Source: Gymnothorax reevesii
Lineage: Eukaryota; Chordata; Actinopteri; Anguilliformes; Muraenidae
Assembly (NCBI GenBank): GCA_029721435.1
Contig: CM056583.1
Span: 72,601,120-72,665,119, forward strand
Length of the DNA: 64,000 nt
Direction: 5' to 3'
The position numbers and the translations under genes are program-made. Shown one piece after another: positions 26,751 to 39,126 of this stretch; within the stretch, counting starts at the first letter, position 1, and every line of letters begins with the position of its first letter. The notes beneath the pieces were generated by a model. The model saw only the letters and a list, made by a program, of their open reading frames with translations. It did not search any database and was not told the origin of the DNA.

Positions 26751-27537
26751 TGTTATAATCCAGACCAGATATCAAGTGCTGAGGCAATGTACAATACAAA
26801 AGTAAGGTTTAATGATAATAGTAATACTGTAACAGTGAGCCTGAGCCCAGAAGAAGGGGACACAATTCAGTTCATACATTGTGGGTAAAGCAGGGTGTTG
26901 CCAATCTCTGGCTAGTGGCTTTCCGTGGTTACTGCCACATGCAGTGCACACTTCACCAGAGCTGAACTGTCTGAAGGGAAGAAGCAGTAGCTTAGGAAGA
27001 ACTTAGTTCCAATCCTGATGACTGTAGAAGAATTGGGAGCTTGTGCCCAATAAACAGGACAGAGTAACTGACTTGGACAGGGTTAACAAAAACACAGTCC
27101 CAATCCTGGACTATGAATTAGGCTTGTGAGCTTGTTGCTATTAAAGTGGACAAAGGAGCAGACTTGAACTGGGTAATGTAGAATGCTGTCCTAATCCTTC
27201 ACTCTGTAATAGGCTTGGGAGCTTGTTCCAGCTAAGTAGGCATGGAAGAGGGTTTCCGCAAATTACAATCATTAAATGTCAAGTTTAATTACCTCAAGGA
27301 GAAGAGTCTCTACCAATAAGTTCTGATTGGATCAACGCACAGATAGCAAATTACAATCCAGCAACTTGCTACTCAAAGCAGGAAGTTTAGATACACGTCA
27401 CATGCACATAAGGAAGTAACAATGAAAGAAGACAAAGACAGAGGGGCACACACAAGACGGAAACCAATCAATCGAAGAGACACGCAAGTTGTTGAATGGG
27501 AGGGGACACAGAAGGCATTCGCACAAGGGTTGTGACA
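26751..27537 (-). repeat. Antisense gypsy LTR
   Basis: Read on the minus strand it starts TGTCACAACCC and ends GATTATAACA, the TG...CA form of an LTR. It lies directly upstream (minus sense) of a gag remnant. It contains a roughly 90-bp imperfect tandem repeat at 27009-27250. Boundaries are inferred from the TG/CA ends and the gag position. Confidence 0.55.
27009..27250. repeat. ~90-bp tandem repeat within LTR
   Basis: Three imperfect units start at about 27009, 27099 and 27189, each with a CCAATCCT-like opening followed by AGGCTTGGGAGCTTGT-like text 20-30 bases on. The third is partial. Such repeats are common in retroelement U3 enhancer regions. Confidence 0.65.
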
Positions 27538-30500
27538 GCATGAGAAGATTCACTCCCATTTTTAATCCTTTTATTATGTTCCAGGTCAGTTTGACCTGAT
27601 TCAGTGTTCAATGTCACTAAAAAACATGGTTGACATTCTTTTTTCAGCTAATATTTCCCCCTAACTTTATGAGTAAAACATGAACTTAATTTGAAAAAAA
27701 AAAATACCGTCAAGGGGGCGGTGGCTGTGGGCCAAGGCTGTGTGTTCTGTTGACCCCTATTATATCTTAGCATTTAACACTTCCATAGGAAGTTCATTTA
27801 TAGTCTATTAAACCTGCAGTGCATTTAAAGCAGCTCAGTGTTTAAACTCAATGTGACAGCTTAACAGGTCCCCATTTCTGCCTTTAACAGGCATGTTCGG
27901 CTTCAGGGATTCTCATAAGTTTCTCGTCCACCTTCACAAGCCACGCGCCATGATGCGAGTTCAACACGGTCTCATGACTATTTTGTTGACCTGCATTACA
28001 AGATGTTTTGAGGGCAGTAAAAAAGTGGGGACGCCTCCTCAACATATTTTACTTCATGACTGTGATCCAAGTGGGCTGACGAAGTGAAATTGTTCAGACA
28101 GAGAAGGGGATTGAAACCTTTTTTATTCCCCATTTGGCTTGTCTGCTGAGCAAGTTTCTGCTTCACCCGACTAATAACAGACTGCATTTTTTTGTCAGCC
28201 TACAGTAACCGGGAAAGTGCCAGTAGTGAAGACTGTGCAGCTCTGTTCAAGCAGAAAGTGGCTGGCTTTCACTTACAGGGTTCGCCTCAGTCAGAAAAAC
28301 CTTGTTTGGATCCTTATTCCGCCAGACAGTGTCATTAAAGGGCAAGACCAATCGAATGCTGCGGGATCTAAGCAAGGCAGAGTTCCAGTCGTAGGAAATG
28401 CTATTTGCCGAGCCATTAGGACTTCACAGACAATGTCACTGTTCTCAGTGCAGGGAGGGCTACACTGAGAGGTCCTTGTTCAATTCTAATTCACTTCTCA
28501 GCCTGACCAACAATACGCATAAATGTAATGTTTTAAAACAGCCTTTGGCCAGGGACTTGAATAGTTCTCACTCAAATGATGATAGATTCAAAAGAGACTG
28601 TTTAAACACAAAGAAGTTTCATTTTTTCCTGATTTGTCTAAATGGTGTATTTGATGATTGACTATATAAAAAAAATTAAATAAAGAACAATTTAGTTGAG
28701 TTCTATGTCATGTCTAGAAGCCTGTCAAGGATTTTCCATTGGTGCATTGTCATTTACGAGCAAAATTTTGCAGGCAATAGTCATGTATTTTTGTGGTGAA
28801 ACGGCAATGCGTATAATTATGTATATGTGAACACATCAACTAAAAATGGATATTTTTATGACACTTTGTGATTCTGAGATCAAGGTTGCTAAGTTTACTT
28901 CTTACATGATGCCATTGAAACTATTAGGTGAATCGCTCTTTTTTTCGACATCAAATACTTTATAGCTACGTACATGTAACAAACTATAGCAAACAGCCAA
29001 AAAAGTCTAGGTGTCATGATATGTCAAATTTTACTTGATGCGTTCACATATGCACTATAGGTATGCCTTTGAACAAACGGAGCAGGTTCACCTTCTCGTT
29101 GGATAAGGTTATGGATTTGACAGAAAAAATCTGACACTTCATTAGCAGTGCTTTCCTTGTAAATTTATTTACTAAAATTGCATGCTGAGGCCTATACATT
29201 CTGTGCTTACTTCAAATAAATATTAATAAGGTACAGTGTTCAGTTGAATTTATCGGTTGAGGAATGCAAAACTTTCATGTTTGCGTTAGAATGTATATTC
29301 AAAGTGATATCCAATGAATGAACTCAGACGCCAATAACACCTTTACAATGTCTGACTTGGTGCATGCTAATGAATATCTTGTCATATATTACGGCTGTAT
29401 GTGGCCCCAATGCTTTTTGTCCCTTTTCGACCCCTGTCCTCTGACTCCGCCCAGCTGCTTCATCCAATTGCCGAACGATGTTCACCTGGCCTGGGAATGA
29501 AGGGCTCAAATACTCTGTGGCCAGCCTTGGAGGGGAGAGACTTTTAGTGTAGGGACTGCTGTTAGCTGCCTCTCACCATGGGATTTGTGTTGTATTTTGT
29601 CGTTATGGTTTCTTTGGTAATTTTGATTTAGTGATTGGATGTTTGTCTGTCTTTTTTGTAAATAATTTCCATGGACTTGGTTATTTTAAAGGTGTTTTGT
29701 CTGTGGTTTTTTTTTTTTTTTTTTGGGTCTGTGGCGCAATATTGTTCACCCTCTCAGGCCAGTTTAAGAGCGCGGCGTAACAAATGAAATTCTGTTTTCT
29801 TGTGAAGTGATTATTTCCTGCATATCCTCTGGGCTGCTGGTTGTGTGTATATTGAGTATATTTTCCTCTTTGACAGAACATCATTTGTCATGTGAGTAAC
29901 TGTCCAGGACTGGCACGACTTGTCACAAACGTAGATTCGTCCGCTTGTACTACAGCTACTCAAAGAAACTAATACATTCCGACTGGATTTGTTTGTGACA
30001 CTATCAGGGAAAAAAGATCTGCACTTGATGTTCTGCACTTCATGGTTTTCACCAGTACTGCTGTGATATAATGCATTTTTGTAAACTCTGAGATGCATGT
30101 AATGGGTTAAAAAATGTGCAGCCTTGAAAATGACTGAATGATTATTGCGCCGCCAGTCATTCGAAACCTTTTGGCTAAATGCCCACTCCCTTTAGGAGAT
30201 TAAATTATAGCACATAACACAATGACAACATCATCATAAACCTGCAGTCTGACAGTTCCTGAATGACTAAAATATCTCATACACTTTCAACAAAACTTCA
30301 AAGAGGAAAATAGCATTAATCTGATCATCCGTAACTCCGCAATCTCAGAAAATGGCACAATTGATTTAGTGTAATGATATAGGCAGGTTTGAAATTCTAA
30401 AAAAAAAAAAAAACTAATGGGGGAGGGGTGGGGGGTGGGCATGGGTGGATCCAAGGGCAAGGCCACACGAGCATTGGCCCCACCTGGAATTTGATTGGCC

Positions 30501-32061
30501 CCTAAAGTACTTCTGTCCTGTCACTAGTCACTTGACACTCTTCAGAGCACCCAATTGGCTTAATCTTCAGAGAGCGTAGTTGTCACAATTTGTTTGAAAT
30601 TTGTACCAAACGCGATATCTCATTTCTTATGGTGGTGAAGGCATGACCCCCCCCCCCCCCCCACTCCGCCCCTGATTGGCTTACTGGGACAATCTTATCC
30701 TTGCCCTAACCAATTTCAATCCTCATGCAAAAATTTTACAAACTGAACCAACTTAAGTAAAAGTAGCAACATCACAGGGTTGATGCACCCATTGCGGATC
30801 TGCCGCCACATTAATAGTGATGCCGAATGATAACAGAGCGCGCAAAGCGGCCACCAGATTTATCTATGGCTTAGCTGTGTTGCTTGCTGTATCAAACTAG
30901 CTAATGTTAATAAATGTAGCTCTTGTGTTCATTACAATCTTGTAAGTTTCTATTCCATGCAGTTTGCAAAAAAAAACTTTGTTCTGCTGGGTTCAGGGAA
31001 CAGAGGGACCTGCCCCCCGAAATAAAAGTCTTCGGTCACACTGCTGGTGAAGTAGTTGGGCTAAAATCAATCTATCCTCAATATTGCGACTTTGACTTGT
31101 TTGTCATTGTCTACAAAAATTTTTTTATGAGCAGCATTTTATTGGGAATTGAAAACACTTCAGCGCAGGCACAGAGAGAATATCTGAGCCCAGTTGAGGT
31201 GAGAGAACCAGAAAATAGAACAGAGGCGGTAACATTAGCAGAGTGAGAGATCACCATGGGAACACATGTATTTGTTTTTTCACCTTTCACCAGTTTAGGC
31301 TTCTAAAGTTTTTGCGATTTCCATGTGTTCTTCAATAAAATTTACTTCTGCTGTTGTTTGTAATAGTGACATCACATTCACCATGTGAAATATGACTTTT
31401 AAGATGATTAGGCTAATCATCCCAATTAAGTAATTCAGAATACACAAACAAGTCAATGACACAATTCAGAGAATAAAAATTTTAATGCTTATTGCTTCAC
31501 CAAAAAACCATCTAAATTCTAAGTTGATCAAAGTGACCACATTTTGCTGTAACAAATGCAAACAGATTCAGGGCATTTTTTGTTCTTAAAGGACAAAGAT
31601 GTTGGGCTCTAATTTCTTGGCACAGCGCAGTGTGGCGCAGCCCAAGCAGTGGTAATTTCAGCCGGTGCAGCCCACGAAGTGGTTATTTCGTGCGGTGCAA
31701 CACCATGCGCAGCCACTTTGGCAATTTGGTAGACGGACGTGCACCCAGATGGGTGTGGCGGCGTAGTAGGGGGGGAGGCGTTGCATATTCATCGTGACGC
31801 TGTGACAATTTCGTGGATGAAGGGTCTGCCGTAAGTGCGCAGAGAGCTCGCCAGCTCCAACCTGGTTTACTTTCTGTGCAGTGGTAATTTGCCTGACTGG
31901 CGCACAGTGCGCACATGTCACCGAAACCTCACAGGCAGGTTTCCAGAATGTCTGGCACATTTCAATGCAATAAATAATTACAGCAACCACTATTTAATGT
32001 AACGATCTGAATCAGCACATAAATTATAGTATCTATATCGATTGTCCTGATGTCAGATCAA

Positions 32062-32094
<33 letters not shown>
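32062..32094. repeat. GA microsatellite
   Basis: A (GA)n run with one AAA interruption near its start. Confidence 0.95.
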
Positions 32095-32147
32095 TGTGCA
32101 TGAGGGTGCGTGAGTGCGTGTGTAGGCTATATGGGTATGTGTCCTTC

Positions 32148-32273
32148 AGCTGCTTTCACACCGGACGCAAAACAAATTTCCAGCACGACTGAATACATTC
32201 AATGCCAATGCATTTACTTTGAATGTAATCTGTCTTGTGAAAAATTAATTTCGCGTCCAGTGTGCAAGCAGCT
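32148..32273. mobile_element. Short MITE with 21-bp inverted ends
   Basis: AGCTGCTTTCACACCGGACG opens the element and its inverse (GCGTCCAGTGTGCAAGCAGC) closes it, with two mismatches over 21 bases. The interior also has paired ACATTCAA/TTGAATGT. The ends resemble a common fish MITE, possibly Harbinger-type; no convincing target duplication was seen. Confidence 0.6.
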
Positions 32274-34473
32274 TAATAATATAGTTGTCACTTACCCACC
32301 GAGCAAGCATACGTCCAAACAACGTGTTTTCGAGGTCTTCCACAAGCATCTAAATGACGTCCCCTGAGGAGCCAGAATGAAAGTTTTTTTGACGTCTTGA
32401 CATCCTCTGGACGTCCCGGATTACCATCCAACAGACCTCTGTACAAGGTTAAAAATTAATTCAAATAAGGTTGTTCTGGGCGTCTTTTCAACGTTCATAC
32501 TGCGCACTTTTTTTAGAGATTCTTGACAAAAACAAAATATATAGTTTCTGTTTCCTCCCTTCACCTATCTTGTGATGCCTCCGCCTGCTTTTTTGGCTTT
32601 TAGCTGTCGTTCTTGAGCAATTGTTTTGACAAGTAAAGCTTCTTTTTGCGGTAATGAGGGGATTCGATTCTCCAAACTGTTAATCACTGAGCTACACTGA
32701 ACACTCGCAACCAACTGCGCCACAAAGTTTGGTAAAAGGCACTGCATAGTTAAGATGTGTTTCTCAGCTACTCCTTTCCATGGGTCATCAAATGAAGTCA
32801 TTACAACTTTTATTCATAATTTGAAAAATAATGTACTGGTAGTATTATAGTGTTATAGTCAAAATAAAACAATTAAGAAAATTATAATCATGATATTTTG
32901 TGTTTTCATGTCATCAAAGTCGTCTATTTTTTGTTTGTTTGTTTGTTTGTTGAAAGTGGCGACTCGCCCCGCAGCGGGGTTAACAGGAGCGATCTGATAT
33001 AGCTCAAAACTGTCGCCAATCCGGAGATGAGATGAAGGAAGGGGATTTTTTGCTGACATCCGCACTTCCGGTAATAAGACCAGCTTGCCAAGCCAATGCA
33101 TGCATGAAGAAATGCGATGAGCATTGCGCAGCTTCGCAGTCGAATACCATCGTGGATACACAGATATGAATATGAAAATACCGCAAAATTCAAATAAACG
33201 CTACAAACTATTCAAAGCCAGAGTTCACGTTCTGGAATGAAACGCTATAAATCGCCATTATATTAGCTAGCGTTCGACCGTGCGCGGATATAAGCAGAAG
33301 TTCACTCGTCGACATTTTTACATGTGACCCGTGATTTTCTGCCGTCATATCTACCTGGCCATGTGTCTTATTGTACATTCGATCGCTCCTATTGGGGGAA
33401 AGAGACCGGCTATCTGCGGTGCCGACAAGAGAAGCAGTTCTACTATTGGTGATAAGAGAAGTACTTCTGCTATTTTCCCCACAACTGGGCCAATAAGACA
33501 TTTCATTTTATTATTATTATTTATTTATTTATTATTATTAGGTTGTAATAATAGGAACATGCTATCCATCGTTTCTCTTCCCAATGATGCAGGCAGAAGA
33601 AATAAACGAGCAACCATCGTATTTCATTCCAACTTCAGAAGTTTGAATGATCTGACGTAGTTTCGTTTTGAAATTCCGTTCACGTTCGCTAATGGTAATA
33701 ATCATATTCGTAATGCTTAATATAGACGTAAGCGAAGCAGAAAACATGCCTGAAGCAGAAAAGTAAAATGCAACATTCACGCATCATGCAGGTATAGGAC
33801 AGAGGCTTCTTTATTCCAATTTTAAAGGTAAGGAGAGGAGCTCATTTGCAGGGGTGGAAAGAGTACAAAAATATTATACTTAAGTACAAGTACTGTTACT
33901 CTGATGAAATTTTACTTAAGTACAGGTAAAGTTACCAGTCAAAAAATCTACTCAAGTAAAAGTAAAAAGTAAGTCATTTAAAATGTACTCTGAGTAAAAG
34001 TAAAAAGTTAATTTTTAACTATGGGTTCTTTCTGCCTCCATTGCGTTTTGCAAAAAGGAAAAAGAAAAGGAAACAAGGACATGCGTACATCTCAACCAAG
34101 ATGTTTTAATTGCAGCAAATTAAAGTGCTATACAGGATAACGCTAGCCTGGCTAAATCCATCCCCTTTCTGCTTCTTTTCATTCGCAGTATAGGGTCTGG
34201 GGACGCTAACTAGGAGTGAATTTTCATGTTGGAAATTTGCCTGACCAATAAGCGAACGGGGCAGATTCGAGGGAGGGCGCAAATGACGATGATGCCAAAT
34301 GATGATACATAACATAACATACGTCATGGGCAACGGTTAGCGTTTGAATAAGAGCAGGTCCAATCGTTTCAAACCAGAGCGGAGTTTACTCCTCCCACCA
34401 ACACATACCTTCCTCATACCTTTAAGAACACAAAATAAAATCAAACAAAAACTTGACACAAGTTTATCTTCTC

Positions 34474-34829
34474 TCATTCTCTGAACTTCCGGTTGAGTTT
34501 CAGCAGCAGTTGGTTTTCAAAGTTATTTGAGTCTATCCTCGCTCGCTTGGGAGTAAACAGCAGGCCGGCACAACTAAATAGCCGCTCGCAGGCAGCTGAC
34601 GCAGGCAGGCCAGTGTTGAGCTTCAGCGCAAGTTTTTTTATGTGTGGAAACGAGTTGAGCAGATCCATCTTGTTTGAAATACAGGCAAGGTACCCGTCCA
34701 ACTCCCCAGTACCTTGTGACCTTCTTGCCTTCATTGATGCAAAGAAGTCTTCTTCATCGGATGAGTTTTGCCCAACGTGCTCTGTCACCTCTGCCATCCT
34801 GTCAAGTTGCTGTCTCACATAGGTCAGGC
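34474..34829 (-). CDS. Tol2-like transposase exon 4, dimerisation domain
   Basis: This 356-base final exon contains SSDEEDFFAS, ELDGYLACIS, LPASAACERLFSCAGLLF and NNFENQLLLKLN, then RKFRE and a stop. The Glu of ACERLFS is the expected third catalytic residue. The acceptor is CAACAG ending at 34830. About 600 bases of non-coding element end follow. Confidence 0.93.
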
Positions 34830-37800
34830 CTGTTGAGAGCCAAACACACACCATATGCACATTTTCAGTATTTCTGACATGCTTTGATTAGGCAACAGGA
34901 GTTCATACAAATGCAGAAATTACAACAACTACAACTTGTGTAGAAAGAAATATATTATTGCATTAGTGACTGTGTGGAGTATAATCATGGTGGACAGAAA
35001 CACCATGATCCCTATTCTATGCAACTAACAGTTATGTTTACAAGATGCAGGATTTGAAGGTCTTGGCCAGACATTTATTGTTTTCTTTTAGAGACCTTTG
35101 AAATTTGGATTTTGCCAAAGTCCTGTTTACACTTCATTTCAAATAAAAACTTCGTACCTCCATCGTACCTCTACCCAAGAAATCCCCAGCCTCACAACCG
35201 AACGACTTCAGACCCATAGCACTCAATCCAATTAGAATATCCACAAAATGTGCAGAAACACGTTATTACGACATAATGTCAAAAGATTATGTCGGCATAA
35301 TTACGACACAGTGCCAAAAGATGAAATCATACCTGCTTCAATGACATCTGCCTTCTCAGTCCAGTTGGTCTTGAACTTCGGGAGGAGGATGGCAGCTGCA
35401 ATCAGCTCAGGATCCTCCATCATCTGACCAAATCGTTTTGAGACACCATCCTGAATTGCTCTGATGAGTGGCACACATATCTTGGAGGAGGATTCCAGAT
35501 TGCTCAGCTTTGCTTGTAGTTGGAAGATCACTGGCAGGAGCCACCCCATGTGTGTGTTGGTTTCAGACTGCAGGATATTCAAAGCCTTTACCAAAGGCGT
35601 CATCACGTTGCGGTACTCTGTCAGGAAAGCCATTTCTGCAGGACTCAACCTGTATGAAATCAGAGCAAATGAGTACAATTTTAGTCTGGAAATGTACTCT
35701 GAAAAACTAATCAATAACATAGCTTCAGACACTTTCTTTAAAATTACATTACATCACATTACATTTAATAAATGCTTTTATCCAAAGCTACTTACAATAG
35801 GACTTAATAGCATACAATATGTATAGAAGTACATAGTATAATGGCCAAGCAGGGTAGTGCATTTAAGTGCTTAGGAGCAGGGTTTAGTACATATGAGAAT
35901 AGGGCATCAGAGGTTAGTGCTTAAAATGTGCATTAAAATGGGAATTTAAAAACTTACATTTTCACTCTGAACTCCTCACAGACATTTCTGATTGCCTCCT
36001 CCCCCTTGTCTTCTATGATTCGCAGAATCCGCTCTATGGCCATGTAAGTAGAGTTCCACCGAGTTTGATTTGGTCGAATAAGTTGAAGCTGGCACTGATC
36101 TTGCACAATTTCTGCTGCCACGTGTGACCGGCCTGATTTGTTCCACATACCTTGGCATTTTGCGAAGGATGAACGTGTTAACCTTTTGTACGTGTCATTC
36201 TTTTCCTCTGCCATTGCCGAATCTGTTGTGGCAATGAGGTTTAACAGATGGCATGCACACCTTTGGTGTGGAGGAAGTTGGAACTCAAGGCCGTTGTCTT
36301 CTTCCAGAATGGTGAATGTGTCCACCAGGTGGTTGGTGTCAGGTTCTTCAGATGAATCTTGGTCGGATTCTGACTCTTCAAGATCCTGGCTGTGTTCCCC
36401 AAAGACAGTGAAGGCTTTAATGAAGTTTGATCCACTGTCGGTAGTTGTTCTCACCACTTTGCCCCGAATTTTGTACTGGCAATGAATGTCATCAATTGCG
36501 GCTGCCAAGACATCGAAGGTGTGGGAACCTTTCAACCTCTTACAAGCAAGTGCAGCAGACTGCCTCTCCAAAGTTTCCTCATCTATCCAATGAACTGTGA
36601 TGCCTAGGAAACTTTGTTGGTGTGCTGTCCAACAATCAGTGGTGGTGCTAACATAACTGACCTTACTGAGATGTGACATCAAATTCTTCTTCATCTGATT
36701 GGCAGCTTCCTCAATTCTGGTCCGAAGAGTAGGTCTGGAAATGACGTGGCATTGAGGATTGAGTGTGATTATGAGACCTTTGAACGCTGGTTGTTCAACC
36801 ACAGAAAATGGATGAAGACCATCGCAAATGAAGCTGATCACAAGCCTGTCAACTTTGGCCTGTGGCACACGTCTGCCTGCAGCAGCTGCCATCATGTCAC
36901 CTAGTTTAGCTTGTTTGGTTGGGGTTTCTGGAGGCTCCAGTGTTCGCTTCCGTGTTGCCACGCAGTCACTAAAAGCCTTCAACCTTGATGGATGCCTCCT
37001 CTGAAAACATATATAAACATACAAATATTTTTATTAGTATGTAAATCACTAACTTCATTAAATACTTCGCATTTTAACTATTAATTTATTATATTCATAG
37101 ATATTTTCTACACACAATACATTTTGTGCATTAGAATGCAAAAAGTTGGTCACAAAAACATATTAAGTACAATAATGAACCTATAAACAAGAGGAACTGT
37201 GATAAGAATGTATTCATTCAATTGGTCTTGATTCACACATCTAATGATATAATAAAACAAGATATAACTTACAGTTGTAATGGGTTCATTCGTTTTGAGG
37301 ATGTTAATGGAAAATATTTAGCGTGTCCATTCGGGCAAAAGTGGAAAGAACCTCCGGTTTGGCGTTTGCATGTAAACAGGGGAAAATGGAGACTGGCTTT
37401 CTGCCTCCGTCGACACTGTCGCGCACAGCATATTTATGCAGATTCACCGATGGGGTGTCTGAACCAGTGACGTGCGGTGGAGGTTAGTTTGGTGAGGCAG
37501 AAACCTTCCCTTTGCTTGATTAGCAATCATACGATTAACTAGTTTAGTAAGACTATTCGGCAGAATGATGGGCCAGTTCAAGTTTCCACGGCGTTATTAC
37601 TCAGTACATCGAACCTGAAATGCTCAACAGCAGATTTGCGCGTACTTGCTTCCAGGAAGCCGAAGCAATGTCATCAAAAAATATTAACGCAGTTCGACTT
37701 ATGCAGAGTTCAATGCTTAATCAATAGCCTATATAATGTTTTCTCCTTCAAATACGCGGTTTTACACCCTAACAAAAAGCGGGCGTTTATTTTCAGTCTT

Positions 37801-39126
37801 CTTTCTTAATCCGATTAACAAAATGTTTAAACGATATACAGAATTACCGAGAGAATGTTTCCTAATTTATTATTCCGATTTCCATCCTTGCAGCCTCGAA
37901 TTGCAGCGTATACCTGAATTAAGCTTTTATCTCCTCAATCAGCATCAGGCTTTCATAAGGCTTGGTCTTAATTGTTTTCATTGTCAATCATTAATAGTAC
38001 GTGGGAACAGGTTCATAAAATCCTGTGATAAAAGTTTGGGTCACTGCCTCACCTCACCGCACGTCTCAGGCCTCCTGTAAGCAAGTACTCGCAAATCTGC
38101 AGTTTCGTGAGCATTTCAAATTCCATGTAGCGAACGGAGTAATAACGCCGCGGAAACTTAAAATGGCTCGTCATTCTGCCGAATAGTCTTACGAAACTAG
38201 TTAATTGCTAATCAAGCAAAGGGAAGGTTTCTGCCTCACCAAACTAACCTCCGACTGCACGTCACTGGGGAAGATGGAGGGAAGAAAGTGTCCGTTTATC
38301 AAAATACCAGATTCTCTCATGAATTACAACGCTTTCTCAGATGTAGGCCGGTTAAGACGGGCGCTAAATAACTATTTTTCAAGTATGAATTTCACAGCAT
38401 TTTCTTTTGTGGCACCCGTTCGTCCGGACTAGCAATGAGAGTAGCTATGCAGTGCTATGCTTCCGTTCAAATCTGTTGCCAAGCGCAAAAGGAAAATTCC
38501 TATTTCCCCCACCTCGCCCAATACAGCCTCGAATATGGACCACTACACACATAGTCATGTCTACCCCAACTTGACTACACAAAAAGCATAAGCTGCTATA
38601 CACGAAATATTAAAGTGAAATGTTGCACCGAAATCTGTGTGCACCAATTGAAAATGATGATTAACTGTCAGTGGTACAGAAAGGTTGGTTTCTACACCGA
38701 AAACCGTTGCATCCTTAACTGTCTACATATTTGCGATAATCAGTTCAAACATTAGCTGCTATTTGTTTTGTTTAGTACTCCTTTCCGGCCTGTACGTATG
38801 GTAGCACTGATCACGCTAGGTTGGCGAGCTAACTTGCTCGCACGATTAGCCAGCCGAAGCAGAAGTGAAAAGGAAACGTGACTTACCTCAACATGCTTGC
38901 GCAGATTAGATGTCGAATTTTTGTACGCAGAAATGGTTGTCTTCTTGGGTACACATAACCTACATTGCATAATGAAACTGTCACCCCTTTTCTCGACGAA
39001 GCTGAAGTGATCACTTATATAGGGCCAGGGGTGCACTTCATTTCTTGTATTCTGTGCAGGGTTGTCCACAACATGCTCCTCTGCCTCCTCCATGCCCGCC
39101 ATCGTCTGTGTGAGGTGTGAGACCAT
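34474..39126 (-). CDS. Tol2-like hAT transposase, four exons, intact
   Basis: The coding segments are 39126-38887, 37000-35958, 35649-35333 and 34829-34474: 1,956 bases, 651 residues (Tol2 is 649). All junctions are GT-AG and in phase. A BED zinc finger is formed across intron 1 (Cys55, Cys58, His78, His83). The presumed catalytic residues are Asp202 in TTTDCWTA, Asp268 in TTTDSGSN and Glu615 in AACERLFS. A CACH motif lies near residues 328-331, and the C-terminal hAT dimerisation block (PASAACERLFS to NNFENQLLLKLN) is complete. The start chosen is the first ATG; in-frame ATGs at residues 9 and 12 are alternatives. The role is DNA cut-and-paste of its own element in the nucleus. Expression is not shown by sequence. 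Confidence 0.93.
35333..35649 (-). CDS. Tol2-like transposase exon 3
   Basis: This 317-base exon begins after acceptor CATACAG (ending 35650), so that the split codon becomes Met, followed by LSPAEMAFLTEY. It also carries LQSETNTHMGWLLPVI, EDPELIAAAILLPKF and NWTEKADVI. An alternative CAG eleven bases further in would break the frame, which fixes the acceptor. The donor is GTATGA from 35332. Confidence 0.9.
35744..35799 (+). repeat. Fish SINE-type tail in transposase intron 2
   Basis: An ATTACATTACATC run is followed by a block resembling TTTAGCAGACGCTTTTATCCAAAGCGACTTACA, a short sequence scattered through teleost genomes. A second copy lies inverted at 54316-54360. Here it sits harmlessly in the intron between transposase exons 2 and 3. 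Confidence 0.6.
35958..37000 (-). CDS. Tol2-like transposase exon 2, catalytic core
   Basis: This 1,043-base exon opens RRHPSRLKAF and closes CEEFRVK plus two bases. It holds GLHPFSVVE, RPTLR, the TTTDCWTA and TTTDSGSN acidic motifs, LACKRLKGSHTF, CACHLLNL and RPNQTRWNSTYMA, all hallmarks of the Tol2 branch. The acceptor is TTTTCAG ending at 37001 and the donor is GTAAGT from 35957. Confidence 0.93.
37465..38267. repeat. Large inverted repeat in Tol2-like intron 1
   Basis: The arm at about 37465-37652 starts CAGTGACGTGCGGTGG and is repeated inverted at about 38079-38267, which ends GACTGCACGTCACTG. The spacer is about 430 bases. The arms share blocks such as the GAGGCAGAAACCTTCCCTTT region and the GATTTGCG/CGCAAATC block. 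A third partial copy of the tip occurs in the spacer at 38041-38066. Medaka Tol2 is known to have an internal inverted repeat in its first intron, so the position may be ancestral. Equally, a MITE may have inserted here, because another copy lies at 17100-17225. Confidence 0.85.
38887..39126 (-). CDS. Tol2-like transposase exon 1
   Basis: Eighty codons ending LRKHVE before donor GTAAGT. It carries HPWPYISDHFSFVEKRGDSF and the CRLC zinc pair of the BED finger; the two histidines are split between this exon (His78) and the next (His83). It lies about 240 bases from the right-hand terminal repeat, so the promoter must be short and within the element end. Confidence 0.88.

Larger units (their letters stand above)
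27538..33848. other. Gene-free stretch with repeat debris
   Basis: It holds a poly-T run (29708-29724), A, C and G runs (30398-30665), a GC-richer segment (31620-31960), a CpG-rich segment (32940-33480) and the MITE at 32148-32273. The text at 29400-29780, ending near GTCTGTGGCGCAATATTG, could be a worn LTR. None of these resolves into a gene. Confidence 0.5.

Noticed and set aside
36138..36485. A 115-codon plus-strand frame in the Tol2-like element
   Set aside because: It is antisense to transposase exon 2, which explains the open frame.
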